From the IMG/VR virus record IMGVR_UViG_3300042907_001193, positions 1 to 64,000 of that record: a DNA stretch of 64,000 bases; one strand, 5' to 3'. Position 1 is the first letter of the stretch. Each line of letters begins with the position of its first letter. The translations under genes were made by a program, and so were the position numbers. This DNA comes from a virus. The notes beneath the pieces are model-generated. The model had not been told where the DNA came from. It was given only the letters and a program-made list of their open reading frames with translations, and did no database searches. Below are positions 44,692 to 51,145 of this stretch, piece after piece.

Positions 44692-45082
44692 TTAGTTCTC
44701 CTTTAAGTTGTTTATGTTTAGCGCAAGTTTTGCATACCTTGGCCGAGTCGGAAAAAGTGCAAAACTTGCACATTATTTTGTTACACAGTTCGCAACGTTG
44801 TTTAGGCATGTGCTTATATAAGGTGAGCTCATCTAGTTTAGAAAATCGGATAAGACATGCATCGCAATATTCTCCTTCTAGTCTAGGGAAAAGCAGTCTA
44901 ATAGTGTTTTCCCTATCAAGAACAAAAGAAGCTCCATTAATAGTAATGGAGCAAACTGTACTAAAATTGCGAAAACCCGGAGATCCGTTAATCTCCATTG
45001 CGAGATGGATAGCACCATCACTTTCCATGACAAGAAGATTGACCCCATTACTTAATGTCATTTTGTGAATACCTTTTGTCAT
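44678..45082 (-). CDS. Zinc-finger protein (RING/FYVE-like cysteines)
   Basis: 134 residues. A beta-rich first half is followed by CDACLIRF, then CELCNKIMCKFC and CKTCAKH: eight Cys arranged in CxxC pairs, suiting two zinc ions. Such cross-braced fingers mediate protein or nucleic-acid contacts. The function here is unknown. ATG 45082 with CTGGAGTCAATT. Confidence 0.65.
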   Translation of the reverse strand: MTKGIHKMTLSNGVNLLVMESDGAIHLAMEINGSPGFRNFSTVCSITINGASFVLDRENTIRLLFPRLEGEYCDACLIRFSKLDELTLYKHMPKQRCELCNKIMCKFCTFSDSAKVCKTCAKHKQLKGELNENR

Positions 45083-45144
45083 AATTGACTCCAGTATTTA
45101 GTAAACCTCCTTGTAGTAGCTAAATTTTTAAAGTTAAAGTTTAG

Positions 45145-45360
45145 TTACACACTGGCTAACAAATTAGCTACTTCTCTTGGTGTTTCCTTTACCCAGAGAA
45201 GTCCATTAGGATAAGTAGGGCCCGACACTTCGATGCAAGTAATTGCGGTGGAGTACTTTGACTTTTCTTCCCAGAACGCTTTTACAAACGCAGGGTTGAC
45301 CCAGAATTCTTGACTACCACCACCGCCGGACCCTAGATTAAAGAATTGAACTGCTTTCAC
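45145..45360 (-). CDS. Hypothetical small protein
   Basis: 71 residues, GTG start at 45360 with AAGGAGTATAATT. N-terminal Gly-rich loop (NLGSGGGGSQEFWV), C-terminal helix TPREVANLLASV. No function assigned. Confidence 0.6.
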   Translation of the reverse strand: MKAVQFFNLGSGGGGSQEFWVNPAFVKAFWEEKSKYSTAITCIEVSGPTYPNGLLWVKETPREVANLLASV

Positions 45361-45362
45361 AA

Positions 45363-45560
45363 TTATACTCCTTCAATTTTTTCTTTTTCTTTAAAATCTT
45401 TTTTAGCTTGTTCAACTACTACGCTACGAATGTAGTCTCCCCAACGCATGCCTTTGTTGGCAGCAGCAAAAGCTATGAGGGCAAAATGCTCTCGAGGAAA
45501 CAAAACTTTTACTTGTCTATCCGAAGTTGTAGTTATTTTGTCTGCTTTAATCTTTTTCAT
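45363..45560 (-). CDS. Ribbon-helix-helix-like protein, copy A
   Basis: 65 residues. VKVLFPREHFALIAFAAANKGMRWGDYIRSVVVEQAKKDF has one strand followed by two helices, the MetJ/Arc/CopG layout, with WGDYIRSVV as helix 2. It is a tandem paralogue of the next gene upstream. DNA-binding is inferred. Confidence 0.6.
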   Translation of the reverse strand: MKKIKADKITTTSDRQVKVLFPREHFALIAFAAANKGMRWGDYIRSVVVEQAKKDFKEKEKIEGV

Positions 45561-45565
45561 GTTAC

Positions 45566-45778
45566 TTACTCCATTTCTTTGCTAATGATTAATTGTGCTT
45601 CTTTGAAATCTTTTTTGGCTTGTTCAAGTACTACATTACGTATGTAGTCTCCCCAACGTATTTTTTTGTTAGCAGCAGCAAAAACTATAAGAGCATACTG
45701 CACATGCGAAAAAATAAGTTTTATTGGTTTCTCTTGGTTTTTATCTGGTTTAGCTTTAACCGATTCGTTTTTCTTCAT
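45566..45778 (-). CDS. Ribbon-helix-helix-like protein, copy B
   Basis: 70 residues, SD AAAAGGATAATCAGT. IKLIFSHVQYALIVFAAANK and IRWGDYIRNVVLEQAKKDF align without gaps to copy A; the N-termini differ and are Lys-rich. A local duplication of a probable dimeric DNA-binding protein. Confidence 0.6.
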   Translation of the reverse strand: MKKNESVKAKPDKNQEKPIKLIFSHVQYALIVFAAANKKIRWGDYIRNVVLEQAKKDFKEAQLIISKEME

Positions 45779-45783
45779 ACTGA

Positions 45784-45972
45784 TTATCCTTTTAATGTAA
45801 GTAAATTAATTGAAGGTAAGTCTGCAGTTGCTGTAAACACACTTTCAAAATCTGGGCATAGCACTACACACTCATCTGTAATGCCGAGACATCTTCCATC
45901 CTTTAGATGGACTACATCTACCATGACACCGCCTCCTGTGTCTTCGCTGGTTATTTTTTCTATGTAAGTCAA
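45784..45972 (-). CDS. Hypothetical small protein, TTG start
   Basis: 62 residues. The TTG at 45972 has a strong SD (AGGAGGAACAAA), whereas the ATG at 46020 lies inside the upstream gene without SD. Sequence TYIEKITSEDTGGGVMVDVV then DGRCLGITDECVVLCP, beta-rich. Function unknown. Confidence 0.6.
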   Translation of the reverse strand: MTYIEKITSEDTGGGVMVDVVHLKDGRCLGITDECVVLCPDFESVFTATADLPSINLLTLKG

Positions 45973-45982
45973 TTTGTTCCTC

Positions 45983-46324
45983 CTAAGTAAGTTGGTTAAA
46001 AATGTCATCAAAAATACCATCAGGCCCTTCCATAGCTCTTATAGCATTAGATTGGCCTCCGCTCATTTCGTTCTCGTAATTTTCCCAGTTGTAGTCTGAC
46101 CTACCCCCAAAGAACGATATGTTCTGATTTACAATTTTGCCTGAGCGTAGCTCGCGGTAGCATTCAAGGCATAAATAGTGGTAACGAGACGTTCTTAATA
46201 TTCTGACATCGGTTACAATGTCTTTACAACATGAGCACTCAAAATTATCACTAGAGCGAAGCACAGGTTTAACATCCATCTTAGGCTGCTCAACTACCAC
46301 TCTATCCTTTTGTGCGGCGGTCAT
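45983..46324 (-). CDS. Small zinc-ribbon protein
   Basis: 113 residues. FECSCCKDIVTD and YLCLECYRELRSGK give two Cys pairs about 23 residues apart, a treble-clef or zinc-ribbon site. The rest is Asn/Glu/Gly-rich and probably flexible. SD GGAGAATGAATC. Confidence 0.65.
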   Translation of the reverse strand: MTAAQKDRVVVEQPKMDVKPVLRSSDNFECSCCKDIVTDVRILRTSRYHYLCLECYRELRSGKIVNQNISFFGGRSDYNWENYENEMSGGQSNAIRAMEGPDGIFDDIFNQLT

Positions 46325-46327
46325 GAT

Positions 46328-46612
46328 TCATTCTCCGTGGTACTGAAACAAAACAGCGTTACAATGACAATGCACCGCACCGATGGTCATTCCAGTGTCA
46401 TGACAGTGATGCAAGTGTACAGGCCATCTAAAGAAGCCTAAAGGAAATAATTCGATGTCTATTTGTTTTTCCATTACTTTGCGAGCAGCAGCTTTATCAA
46501 GTGGCTCTTCGCAATAACTGCATTTTCCTTTTTGCTTGCTGATATACTCTTCACGCACTAATTTACGCTCTTGCCACGTAAGTTCTGCGTAGTCAACTGG
46601 GAGCTTCATCAT
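46328..46612 (-). CDS. HNH-type endonuclease, endonuclease VII-like
   Basis: 94 residues. C31-S-Y-C34, then HLHHCHDTG (67-74) and GAVHCHCNAVL (78-88) give the beta-beta-alpha-metal fold with zinc-binding Cys pairs; the catalytic His is in HHCHD. The compact size resembles phage recombination endonuclease VII (resolves branched DNA) and free-standing HNH enzymes alike. SD AAGGAGAATA. Confidence 0.75.
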   Translation of the reverse strand: MMKLPVDYAELTWQERKLVREEYISKQKGKCSYCEEPLDKAAARKVMEKQIDIELFPLGFFRWPVHLHHCHDTGMTIGAVHCHCNAVLFQYHGE

Positions 46613-46623
46613 TATTCTCCTTG

Positions 46624-46905
46624 TTAGAGTTGTGAGTCAGCTACTTCGCTGCCTCCTAAGCTTCTTAGTTTGTCTTTCCAAACTCTGCCGTTGTATGACA
46701 TATACCCTACAAGTTTGTTGTTTAGAAAGAGGGGGCAATCTCCCCAATTACCCCCGCCTAGACCTTCAAGCTCTTGCCATTCTTGGACCTTTTCCCTTAG
46801 TTCTTTAATGGCATCGGCTTGCAGCTCTGTGTTTGCAATTTCTTCTTCTGGGTTTTGACCGTGGTCAATATTCCCATAAGCCGTAGCTTTAAGCTTCAAC
46901 CGCAT
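46624..46905 (-). CDS. Hypothetical protein
   Basis: 93 residues, SD AAAGGACTGAAA. Acidic helix (EEEIANTELQADAIKELREKVQEWQEL) followed by GNWGDCPLFLNNKLVGYMSYNGRVW. No family recognised. Confidence 0.65.
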   Translation of the reverse strand: MRLKLKATAYGNIDHGQNPEEEIANTELQADAIKELREKVQEWQELEGLGGGNWGDCPLFLNNKLVGYMSYNGRVWKDKLRSLGGSEVADSQL

Positions 46906-47197
46906 TTTCAGTCCTTTCTTTAATTTGTTTAAAGATGTTCATATCGCAATCCAAGAATACTCCTTTGCAATTGTGTCCAGTGATAATGATGCACCTCATG
47001 TGCGGGGCTACGGAGTTACCCGCTGCATGCTCATGAATCATGCTGAAGCTAACTGGGAAGATAAAATCTTCTGGAAGTTCTGCTAGCAGCTCTGGGCTAA
47101 GTATTCGGTTGTACCCTCTACTGATTGCCAACAAGTTGGCTTTTAGTAGTTCGGGTTTAGTAAAGAAAGGTATGTGACTGTACGACTTAGTTTCCAT
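46889..47197 (-). CDS. Hypothetical protein downstream of the Trp-rich array
   Basis: 102 residues from ATG 47197 (SD AAGGAGATTCTA), 14 bases after the last array gene; the in-frame start at 47275 is inside that gene and has no SD. Ordinary composition, unlike the array (LAELPEDFIFPVSFSMIHEH). Function unknown. Confidence 0.6.
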   Translation of the reverse strand: METKSYSHIPFFTKPELLKANLLAISRGYNRILSPELLAELPEDFIFPVSFSMIHEHAAGNSVAPHMRCIIITGHNCKGVFLDCDMNIFKQIKERTENAVEA

Positions 47198-47210
47198 TAG
47201 AATCTCCTTG

Positions 47211-47399
47211 TTAAAATTGTTGTGACCAATTTTCAGTTCCAGGTCTACCGATAGACCATAAATCTGAATACGCATTGTTTACAAATCTGGATTTTGACAT
47301 TGCATTGAGATTACTCAACGACCAAATCCTATTTCTATTCCAAGCTCTAGCAGGGAGCTTAGCATCCCACCCACTTACCATATTTAGTCTTCTTATCAT
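47211..47399 (-). CDS. Trp-rich array protein 17 (last)
   Basis: 62 residues, begins MIRRLNMVSGW; 5 Trp. Ends NWSQQF rather than with a basic tail. Contains palindrome copy 7. ATGA overlap with member 16. Confidence 0.65.
   Translation of the reverse strand: MIRRLNMVSGWDAKLPARAWNRNRIWSLSNLNAMSKSRFVNNAYSDLWSIGRPGTENWSQQF
47283..47295. repeat. AAATCTGGATTTT palindrome, copy 7
   Basis: Recurring palindrome inside array member 17, about 86 bases upstream of the ordinary gene that starts at 47197. Confidence 0.4.
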
Positions 47400-47581
47400 C
47401 TGCTACGCCTCCAAACTTGAGACTGTTGCAGCATTCTACTCCAACTAAAATTCCACATACATCTATTAACCCAACTCTGCTGCTTCATTGTTGATTTAAA
47501 CCAGCTTTTACTGTTTGGGCTTGTAAGTCTTTGTCCGGTCCAGTTTTGAGAAAGTGCTTGTGTTTTAATTGTCATTCTCAT
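47396..47581 (-). CDS. Trp-rich array protein 16
   Basis: 61 residues from ATG 47581 (MRMTIKTQAL), one of two members with MR instead of MI; 6 Trp, five at odd positions. Ends VWRRSR. Confidence 0.65.
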   Translation of the reverse strand: MRMTIKTQALSQNWTGQRLTSPNSKSWFKSTMKQQSWVNRCMWNFSWSRMLQQSQVWRRSR

Positions 47582-47778
47582 TTTAACCAATTAAGTCCTT
47601 TCCAATAAGTAGTCCAACAATTAGACCAACATTCTGATCTAGTTAGATGTCCTATAGCTACAAAACCTTTCCAACTTACGGACCAAGCATGAGCATTTTG
47701 AGAAGAATAACTCCAAGTTATAGCTTTTTTAAAAGAGCTAGATTGATCCGTTGGAAATGTATTGACTCTTCTTATCAT
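47578..47778 (-). CDS. Trp-rich array protein 15
   Basis: 66 residues, MIRRVNTF start at 47778 shared as ATGA with the upstream stop; 7 Trp, clustered in the last 16 residues (CWSNCWTTYWKGLNWLK). Confidence 0.65.
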   Translation of the reverse strand: MIRRVNTFPTDQSSSFKKAITWSYSSQNAHAWSVSWKGFVAIGHLTRSECWSNCWTTYWKGLNWLK

Positions 47779-47927
47779 TGGTAGCTTGCCCCCCGAGAAA
47801 TAGTCCAACTTTTAGATCCCGATCTAAAGTTAGTCCAGCCCCAAGACCAGCCATTCCTAGGGGTCTTAGAAAGACAACTAGACTTAGTCCAATGTAAAGA
47901 GAAACCATTTATATTTTTTCTTATCAT
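47775..47927 (-). CDS. Trp-rich array protein 14 (shortest)
   Basis: 50 residues, MIRKNINGFSLHW; 5 Trp, all at odd positions (13, 27, 29, 31, 41), including GWSWGW. SD GAAGGAGGTA; TAATG junction with member 13. Confidence 0.7.
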   Translation of the reverse strand: MIRKNINGFSLHWTKSSCLSKTPRNGWSWGWTNFRSGSKSWTISRGASYQ

Positions 47928-48142
47928 TACCTCCTCCTTCTAGGTGACGGCCAGAGTGCAACCCCATAGTCAGACCATAGGTGACGATGCGCCCAGACTT
48001 TAGAGAACGCAGGACCAGAACCCCAGCCTCCAAAGAATGGAACACCAGGCCCTTTGGCAAGTGTTCCACCCCATGAAGACCAGACATAACTATTATCCCA
48101 AGATCCGGTCCTAGCCTGTATTCTGGCTATTTTTCTTATCAT
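47927..48142 (-). CDS. Trp-rich array protein 13
   Basis: 71 residues, MIRKIARIQARTGSW; 7 Trp; a Gly-rich middle and a four-Arg end (PSPRRRR). Confidence 0.65.
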   Translation of the reverse strand: MIRKIARIQARTGSWDNSYVWSSWGGTLAKGPGVPFFGGWGSGPAFSKVWAHRHLWSDYGVALWPSPRRRR

Positions 48143-48351
48143 CGCTTAGTCCTCCAAAGCAAAGAGCGATGAGCGTGACAACCATTTAAAAACCAATGAG
48201 ACCAACTGTACTCAAGTTGGTGTGAGTCCGTGGCAATCTCAGACCACATCGATTCACGGCTCCAAGACTCAGAATTAGTCCTTTCGTTTTTAGGTCCGAG
48301 TTTATTTGTTACCCAAGACTTAGATCCGGGCCATGTTGCTTTCCATATCAT
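48139..48351 (-). CDS. Trp-rich array protein 12
   Basis: 70 residues, MIWKATWPGSKSW; 8 Trp including two in the first seven residues; ends LLWRTKR. Confidence 0.65.
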   Translation of the reverse strand: MIWKATWPGSKSWVTNKLGPKNERTNSESWSRESMWSEIATDSHQLEYSWSHWFLNGCHAHRSLLWRTKR

Positions 48352-48527
48352 CTTCGGGTTCTCCAGCTATTTGAACGAAACCAAAGATATTCAGAAAAGA
48401 TGCGGCACAAACCCCAACAGCCAGCAAAACTGTTTAAAGATGTTGACCAATGACTCAAATTAGTCCTAGACCTTTGTAATGCTTCAGTCCAGTTATTAGA
48501 GTTAGCAGTTATTCTATGCATTTTCAT
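48348..48527 (-). CDS. Trp-rich array protein 11
   Basis: 59 residues from ATG 48527 (MKMHRITANSNNW; SD GGAGAACAGCTCA), the second deviation from the MI start; 5 Trp; ends NSWRTRR. Confidence 0.65.
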   Translation of the reverse strand: MKMHRITANSNNWTEALQRSRTNLSHWSTSLNSFAGCWGLCRIFSEYLWFRSNSWRTRR

Positions 48528-48709
48528 TGAGCTGTTCTCCAAGAGTAGGAACGGTTGTACCATATGCCACTACCTACATCGCTGTGGGTGCGCTGGCGAA
48601 ACCAGTTACCTGATTTTAAATCGTAATGATCCCATTGGTTGAACCATGAACATTTCTGTTCTCTGTTCCAAACAACAGATATGATTACTACATTTGCTTT
48701 TCTTATCAT
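48524..48709 (-). CDS. Trp-rich array protein 10
   Basis: 61 residues, MIRKANVVIISVVW; 6 Trp, five at even positions; ends YSWRTAQ. Confidence 0.65.
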   Translation of the reverse strand: MIRKANVVIISVVWNREQKCSWFNQWDHYDLKSGNWFRQRTHSDVGSGIWYNRSYSWRTAQ

Positions 48710-48882
48710 CGAGAGCCCCTTCTCCAATCTCTAGACTTTTCCCAAGTATTAGTCCAAGACCCAGAATCATAATTAGACTTAAACCAAGACCAAGACTCAC
48801 GCCATTCTTCTGCCCAATCCCAAGATCTAGCACAACCCCGAGAAAAAGTCGTAGCAGTAGTACATTTTGTTTTTCTTATCAT
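48706..48882 (-). CDS. Trp-rich array protein 9
   Basis: 58 residues, MIRKTKCTTATTF; 8 Trp, all at odd positions (21-53), with SWDWAEEWRESWSWF; ends DWRRGSR. Confidence 0.7.
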   Translation of the reverse strand: MIRKTKCTTATTFSRGCARSWDWAEEWRESWSWFKSNYDSGSWTNTWEKSRDWRRGSR

Positions 48883-49046
48883 TTGTCGGTGCTCCAAGAA
48901 TAAGACCAAGGCTCAGGCCAAGACCCAGATCCAGCCCAACGCATAGACTCTGACCAAGATTCAGACCAAGGCCCAGACCAAGACCAAGACCTAGTCCAAG
49001 ACACAGACCAAGACCAAGAACTAGCCTCATTTGTTTTTCTTATCAT
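48879..49046 (-). CDS. Trp-rich array protein 8 (most Trp-rich)
   Basis: 55 residues, MIRKTNEASSWSWSVSW; 11 Trp (20%), every one at an odd position, in a Ser-Trp dipeptide pattern encoded by a degenerate 6-base repeat. SD AAGGAGATAT. Alternative frames here (Leu/Gly-rich on this strand, Pro/Arg-rich on the other) are by-products of the repeat. Confidence 0.7.
   Translation of the reverse strand: MIRKTNEASSWSWSVSWTRSWSWSGPWSESWSESMRWAGSGSWPEPWSYSWSTDK
48904..49023. repeat. Degenerate hexanucleotide (GACCAA) repeat, 20 units
   Basis: Twenty in-phase 6-base units on the plus strand; seven are exactly GACCAA and most others differ by one to three bases. On the minus strand TTGGTC gives a Ser-Trp dipeptide repeat in array member 8. 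Confidence 0.8.
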
Positions 49047-49225
49047 ATATCTCCTTTCCAAGAGGAAGACTCTATAAAGTCCTCAGTCCATGCTCCACCA
49101 ATACGCCATTCTTCTGACCAAAGATTAGACCATGTAGGCCAAGGTCTATACTTAGCCAAACACCAAGACATGTTCGTGTCCAAAGACCAAGAGAAAGATT
49201 GGCCAAAAGCTTTTCTTATTATCAT
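49043..49225 (-). CDS. Trp-rich array protein 7
   Basis: 60 residues, MIIRKAFGQSFSW; 8 Trp (PWPTWSNLWSEEW in the middle); ends SSWKGDI, the Trp-Lys codons overlapping the next SD (AAAGGAG). Confidence 0.65.
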   Translation of the reverse strand: MIIRKAFGQSFSWSLDTNMSWCLAKYRPWPTWSNLWSEEWRIGGAWTEDFIESSSWKGDI

Positions 49226-49398
49226 CGGAAAGAACTCCAAGAATTAGATCTAATCTTTGGAAAGACCCACAGGTAAGACCAAGATTTTCCAAAAGGCGTA
49301 GCGGTAGATCTGTGCCAATGTCGTGTAAAGCAAGTTCCCCAAAAAGACAAGTCTGACCAATCTCTTGATCTGGGAATTACTAATGTTTTTCTTATCAT
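49222..49398 (-). CDS. Trp-rich array protein 6
   Basis: 58 residues, MIRKTLVIPRSRDW; 6 Trp, all at even positions (14, 20, 28, 40, 44, 54); ends SWSSFR with ATGA junction. Confidence 0.7.
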   Translation of the reverse strand: MIRKTLVIPRSRDWSDLSFWGTCFTRHWHRSTATPFGKSWSYLWVFPKIRSNSWSSFR

Positions 49399-49399
49399 G

Positions 49400-49582
49400 T
49401 TATCTCCATGCTATTCGCAGAATAGATAGGTTCCAGTTTCGTGCTCCCCATGTAATGCTGTAATGCCAGCGTCCGGGCCAGCCTAGAGATCCGGAACCGG
49501 ACAACAAAGACGCAGACCAGTACACAGACCCAGACCAGTTACGAGATAGTTTTTCAGGAGCTCTCGCTGTTCGTTTGATCAT
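49400..49582 (-). CDS. Trp-rich array protein 5
   Basis: 60 residues, MIKRTARAPEKLSRNW; 7 Trp; ends IAWR. One base separates its stop from the next ATG. Confidence 0.65.
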   Translation of the reverse strand: MIKRTARAPEKLSRNWSGSVYWSASLLSGSGSLGWPGRWHYSITWGARNWNLSILRIAWR

Positions 49583-49779
49583 ATGTGGTGACTCCAAGAT
49601 CTAGGAATGGAACCGACTACGAAGTTAGACCGAAGTCTGTTTTGAGGCCAGCACCCAGTGTAATTTTGACTAAAATGCCAGTTCCAACTCCAAGTCTTGG
49701 GAAAAGGTTTAAGACGAGACCAAGAATAACCTTGAGACCAAGCTTCAGTTCGAGAGTATAGCAATGTTTTTCTTATCAT
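49579..49779 (-). CDS. Trp-rich array protein 4
   Basis: 66 residues, MIRKTLLYSRTEAW; 7 Trp, all at even positions (TWSWNWHF in the middle); ends RSWSHHI. SD GTGGAGTACAAACGC. Confidence 0.7.
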   Translation of the reverse strand: MIRKTLLYSRTEAWSQGYSWSRLKPFPKTWSWNWHFSQNYTGCWPQNRLRSNFVVGSIPRSWSHHI

Positions 49780-49985
49780 GCGTTTGTACTCCACGACTCG
49801 GACATAGGTATGTTTATATCCATCGCCACCCAAGCCCAACAATGAGACTCAAAATCAGTCCAAGACTCTGAATGTGCCTCAAAATTTGAATTTATACTAT
49901 ATCCCCAATTATCTAACCAAGATGATGATATATGTGCACTAACGTTCCAAGAGTTTGAACTCCTCCACGTTATTTTTCTTATCAT
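49776..49985 (-). CDS. Trp-rich array protein 3
   Basis: 69 residues, MIRKITWRSSNSW; 8 Trp, the first four odd and the rest mostly even, as if one residue were inserted midway; more acidic than the others. SD TTGGAGGGATAACTT. Confidence 0.65.
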   Translation of the reverse strand: MIRKITWRSSNSWNVSAHISSSWLDNWGYSINSNFEAHSESWTDFESHCWAWVAMDINIPMSESWSTNA

Positions 49986-50191
49986 AAGTTATCCCTCCAA
50001 TGCCAAGACTCGTGTCTATTTTTAACCCAAGCACCAGATCTACCCTGAGACTCGGGCCAAGAATAAGATTTAGCATACTGATGAGACCAAGCCCCACCCC
50101 AGCCACCTTGAGCTACAGTTGGCTTCCACTCAGATGTATCCCAATTCCCAGACCAAGACCCAGAACTTGCAAAATCAACACTTCTTATCAT
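49982..50191 (-). CDS. Trp-rich array protein 2
   Basis: 69 residues, MIRSVDFASSGSW; 9 Trp, eight at odd positions; ends SWHWRDNL. SD ATGGAGGGAATACCG. Confidence 0.65.
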   Translation of the reverse strand: MIRSVDFASSGSWSGNWDTSEWKPTVAQGGWGGAWSHQYAKSYSWPESQGRSGAWVKNRHESWHWRDNL

Positions 50192-50370
50192 CGGTATTCC
50201 CTCCATGCTGTGGTGGAAATAAATTTAGTGTGAGACCAACTACTTGACCAAGGTCTACCTAATCTATCAGAGGAAAAAACCATACCTTCTGTTCTGTAAG
50301 TGCCGCAAGTCCAACTATTGGTCCAGAGCAAAGCTCTGGACCATGGAGGAATAGATTTTATTATTCTCAT
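50188..50370 (-). CDS. Trp-rich array protein 1 (first)
   Basis: 60 residues, MRIIKSIPPW; 6 Trp; ends TAWREYR. SD AAGGGGAGTGCAT. Begins 14 bases after the stop of the Sm-like gene, so both are likely on one transcript. Confidence 0.65.
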   Translation of the reverse strand: MRIIKSIPPWSRALLWTNSWTCGTYRTEGMVFSSDRLGRPWSSSWSHTKFISTTAWREYR

Positions 50371-50384
50371 ATGCACTCCCCTTG

Positions 50385-50702
50385 TTATGCATCCAAGGGA
50401 GCGAAGCACCAGCGTGGCTGATATATGATTTCCACTGCACCTAGGGAAATCACAACAGAGGAGCCGATTGGATCCTCGGTGTTAGGTTGTTCTTGACTAG
50501 AAGCACCCGAGGTCTCCACTGCCCTAGCTTGGGCCAACACCAAGCAGTCATCAGCTACATGGCTGAGGATGCCACGGTAGTTGTAGCGGGCACAAAGCAC
50601 CGCAACGGGTTGACCCAAGAATTGCTGAGCAATACTGGCCATGTTGCCAGCAAGGGTGCCATCGATATTTACCAAAGTTACTTTGTTCTTTACTTTTGCC
50701 AT
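50385..50702 (-). CDS. Sm/LSm-like small protein heading the Trp-rich array (inferred)
   Basis: 105 residues, SD AAGGAATTAGTATT. PVAVLCARYNYRGILSHVADDCLVLAQA followed by SVVISLGAVEIIYQPRW fits the five-strand Sm barrel order: a strand, a GxL turn, a hydrophobic strand, a variable loop and a final V.I...I strand. LSm proteins are ring-forming RNA binders. Its tight linkage to the array suggests common function or expression. Assignment is by pattern only. Confidence 0.5.
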   Translation of the reverse strand: MAKVKNKVTLVNIDGTLAGNMASIAQQFLGQPVAVLCARYNYRGILSHVADDCLVLAQARAVETSGASSQEQPNTEDPIGSSVVISLGAVEIIYQPRWCFAPLDA

Positions 50703-50735
50703 AATACTAATTCCTTAATATAAGATTGATTCCAA

Positions 50736-50765
50736 CGAAAAAGGGAGCAGACATTCTGCTCCCTT
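50736..50765 (-). terminator. Rho-independent terminator
   Basis: Perfect 10-bp stem AAGGGAGCAG/CTGCTCCCTT with a 5-base loop (50741-50765) and TTTTTCG after it on the minus strand. It separates the transcript ending at 50800 from the Sm-like/array operon. Confidence 0.85.
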
Positions 50766-50799
50766 AGGTAAACTAAATAACATTAATACCGACATCGAC

Positions 50800-51126
50800 C
50801 TAGTCTGCAACTTTGCGTTCACGCTCTGCGTTGAGCGGATCATACTCTCTTTGTCTAGTGACACAGACCCAGCTGTTAGCTGGCAAGCGGATGTCCGAAT
50901 GCTCGTCGTGTCCGACTACTGTTTCTTCTTTAGAAAAGAGATAGATATCTCCTTTCACATTTACATAACTTTCGACCTCGGGCCCAGTCCTGATGGCATG
51001 ACTGTGACCAGTCACTTCTCCGAATGCAAGAATCCTAGATTCGTGCTTTTTCATATCTTTAAGATCCTTTGGCTTAGCCACGGTCTTAAAGAAAATATCA
51101 CCCTGACGACTTTGAAAATTCCGCAT
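50800..51126 (-). CDS. Conserved small protein (GEVTGHSHAI / QREYDP family)
   Basis: 108 residues. RQGDIFF at the start, ILAFGEVTGHSHAI, HDEHSDIRLPA and RQREYDP near the end match a family I know from bacteria and phages, usually beside DUF6745-like genes as here. Predicted cupin-like beta fold with conserved His; function unknown. Confidence 0.7.
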   Translation of the reverse strand: MRNFQSRQGDIFFKTVAKPKDLKDMKKHESRILAFGEVTGHSHAIRTGPEVESYVNVKGDIYLFSKEETVVGHDEHSDIRLPANSWVCVTRQREYDPLNAERERKVAD

Positions 51127-51145
51127 GATAGCTCCTTCGTAAAAG

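Larger units (their letters stand above)
47211..50370 (-). repeat. Tandem array of 17 overlapping genes for tiny Trp-rich proteins
   Basis: Seventeen consecutive short frames (50-71 codons) on the minus strand, nearly all joined by 4-base ATGA, TAATG or 1-base junctions. Fifteen of 17 begin ATGAT (MI..), most as MIRK/MIRR. All are rich in Trp, usually after Ser (SW); by hand count 119 Trp in about 1,055 residues (about 11%). The last codons of most genes include TGGAG, which also serves as the SD of the next gene. Sequence between copies is otherwise divergent. I know no described family of this kind. Confidence 0.85.

Noticed and set aside
48827-49030. Leu/Gly-rich open frame on the minus strand and Pro/Arg-rich frame on the plus strand
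   Set aside because: Both come from the period-6 repeat read in other frames; they have no SD and no counterparts in the other array units.
47211-50370. CRISPR-like array: TTTTTCTTATCAT recurs every 180-210 bases
   Set aside because: The recurring string is the reverse complement of ATGATAAGAAAA (MIRK start codons). There is no constant direct repeat of 25-40 bases and no spacer-sized unit.
47211-50370. Diversity-generating retroelement
   Set aside because: No reverse transcriptase and no template/variable repeat pair with adenine-specific changes is visible.
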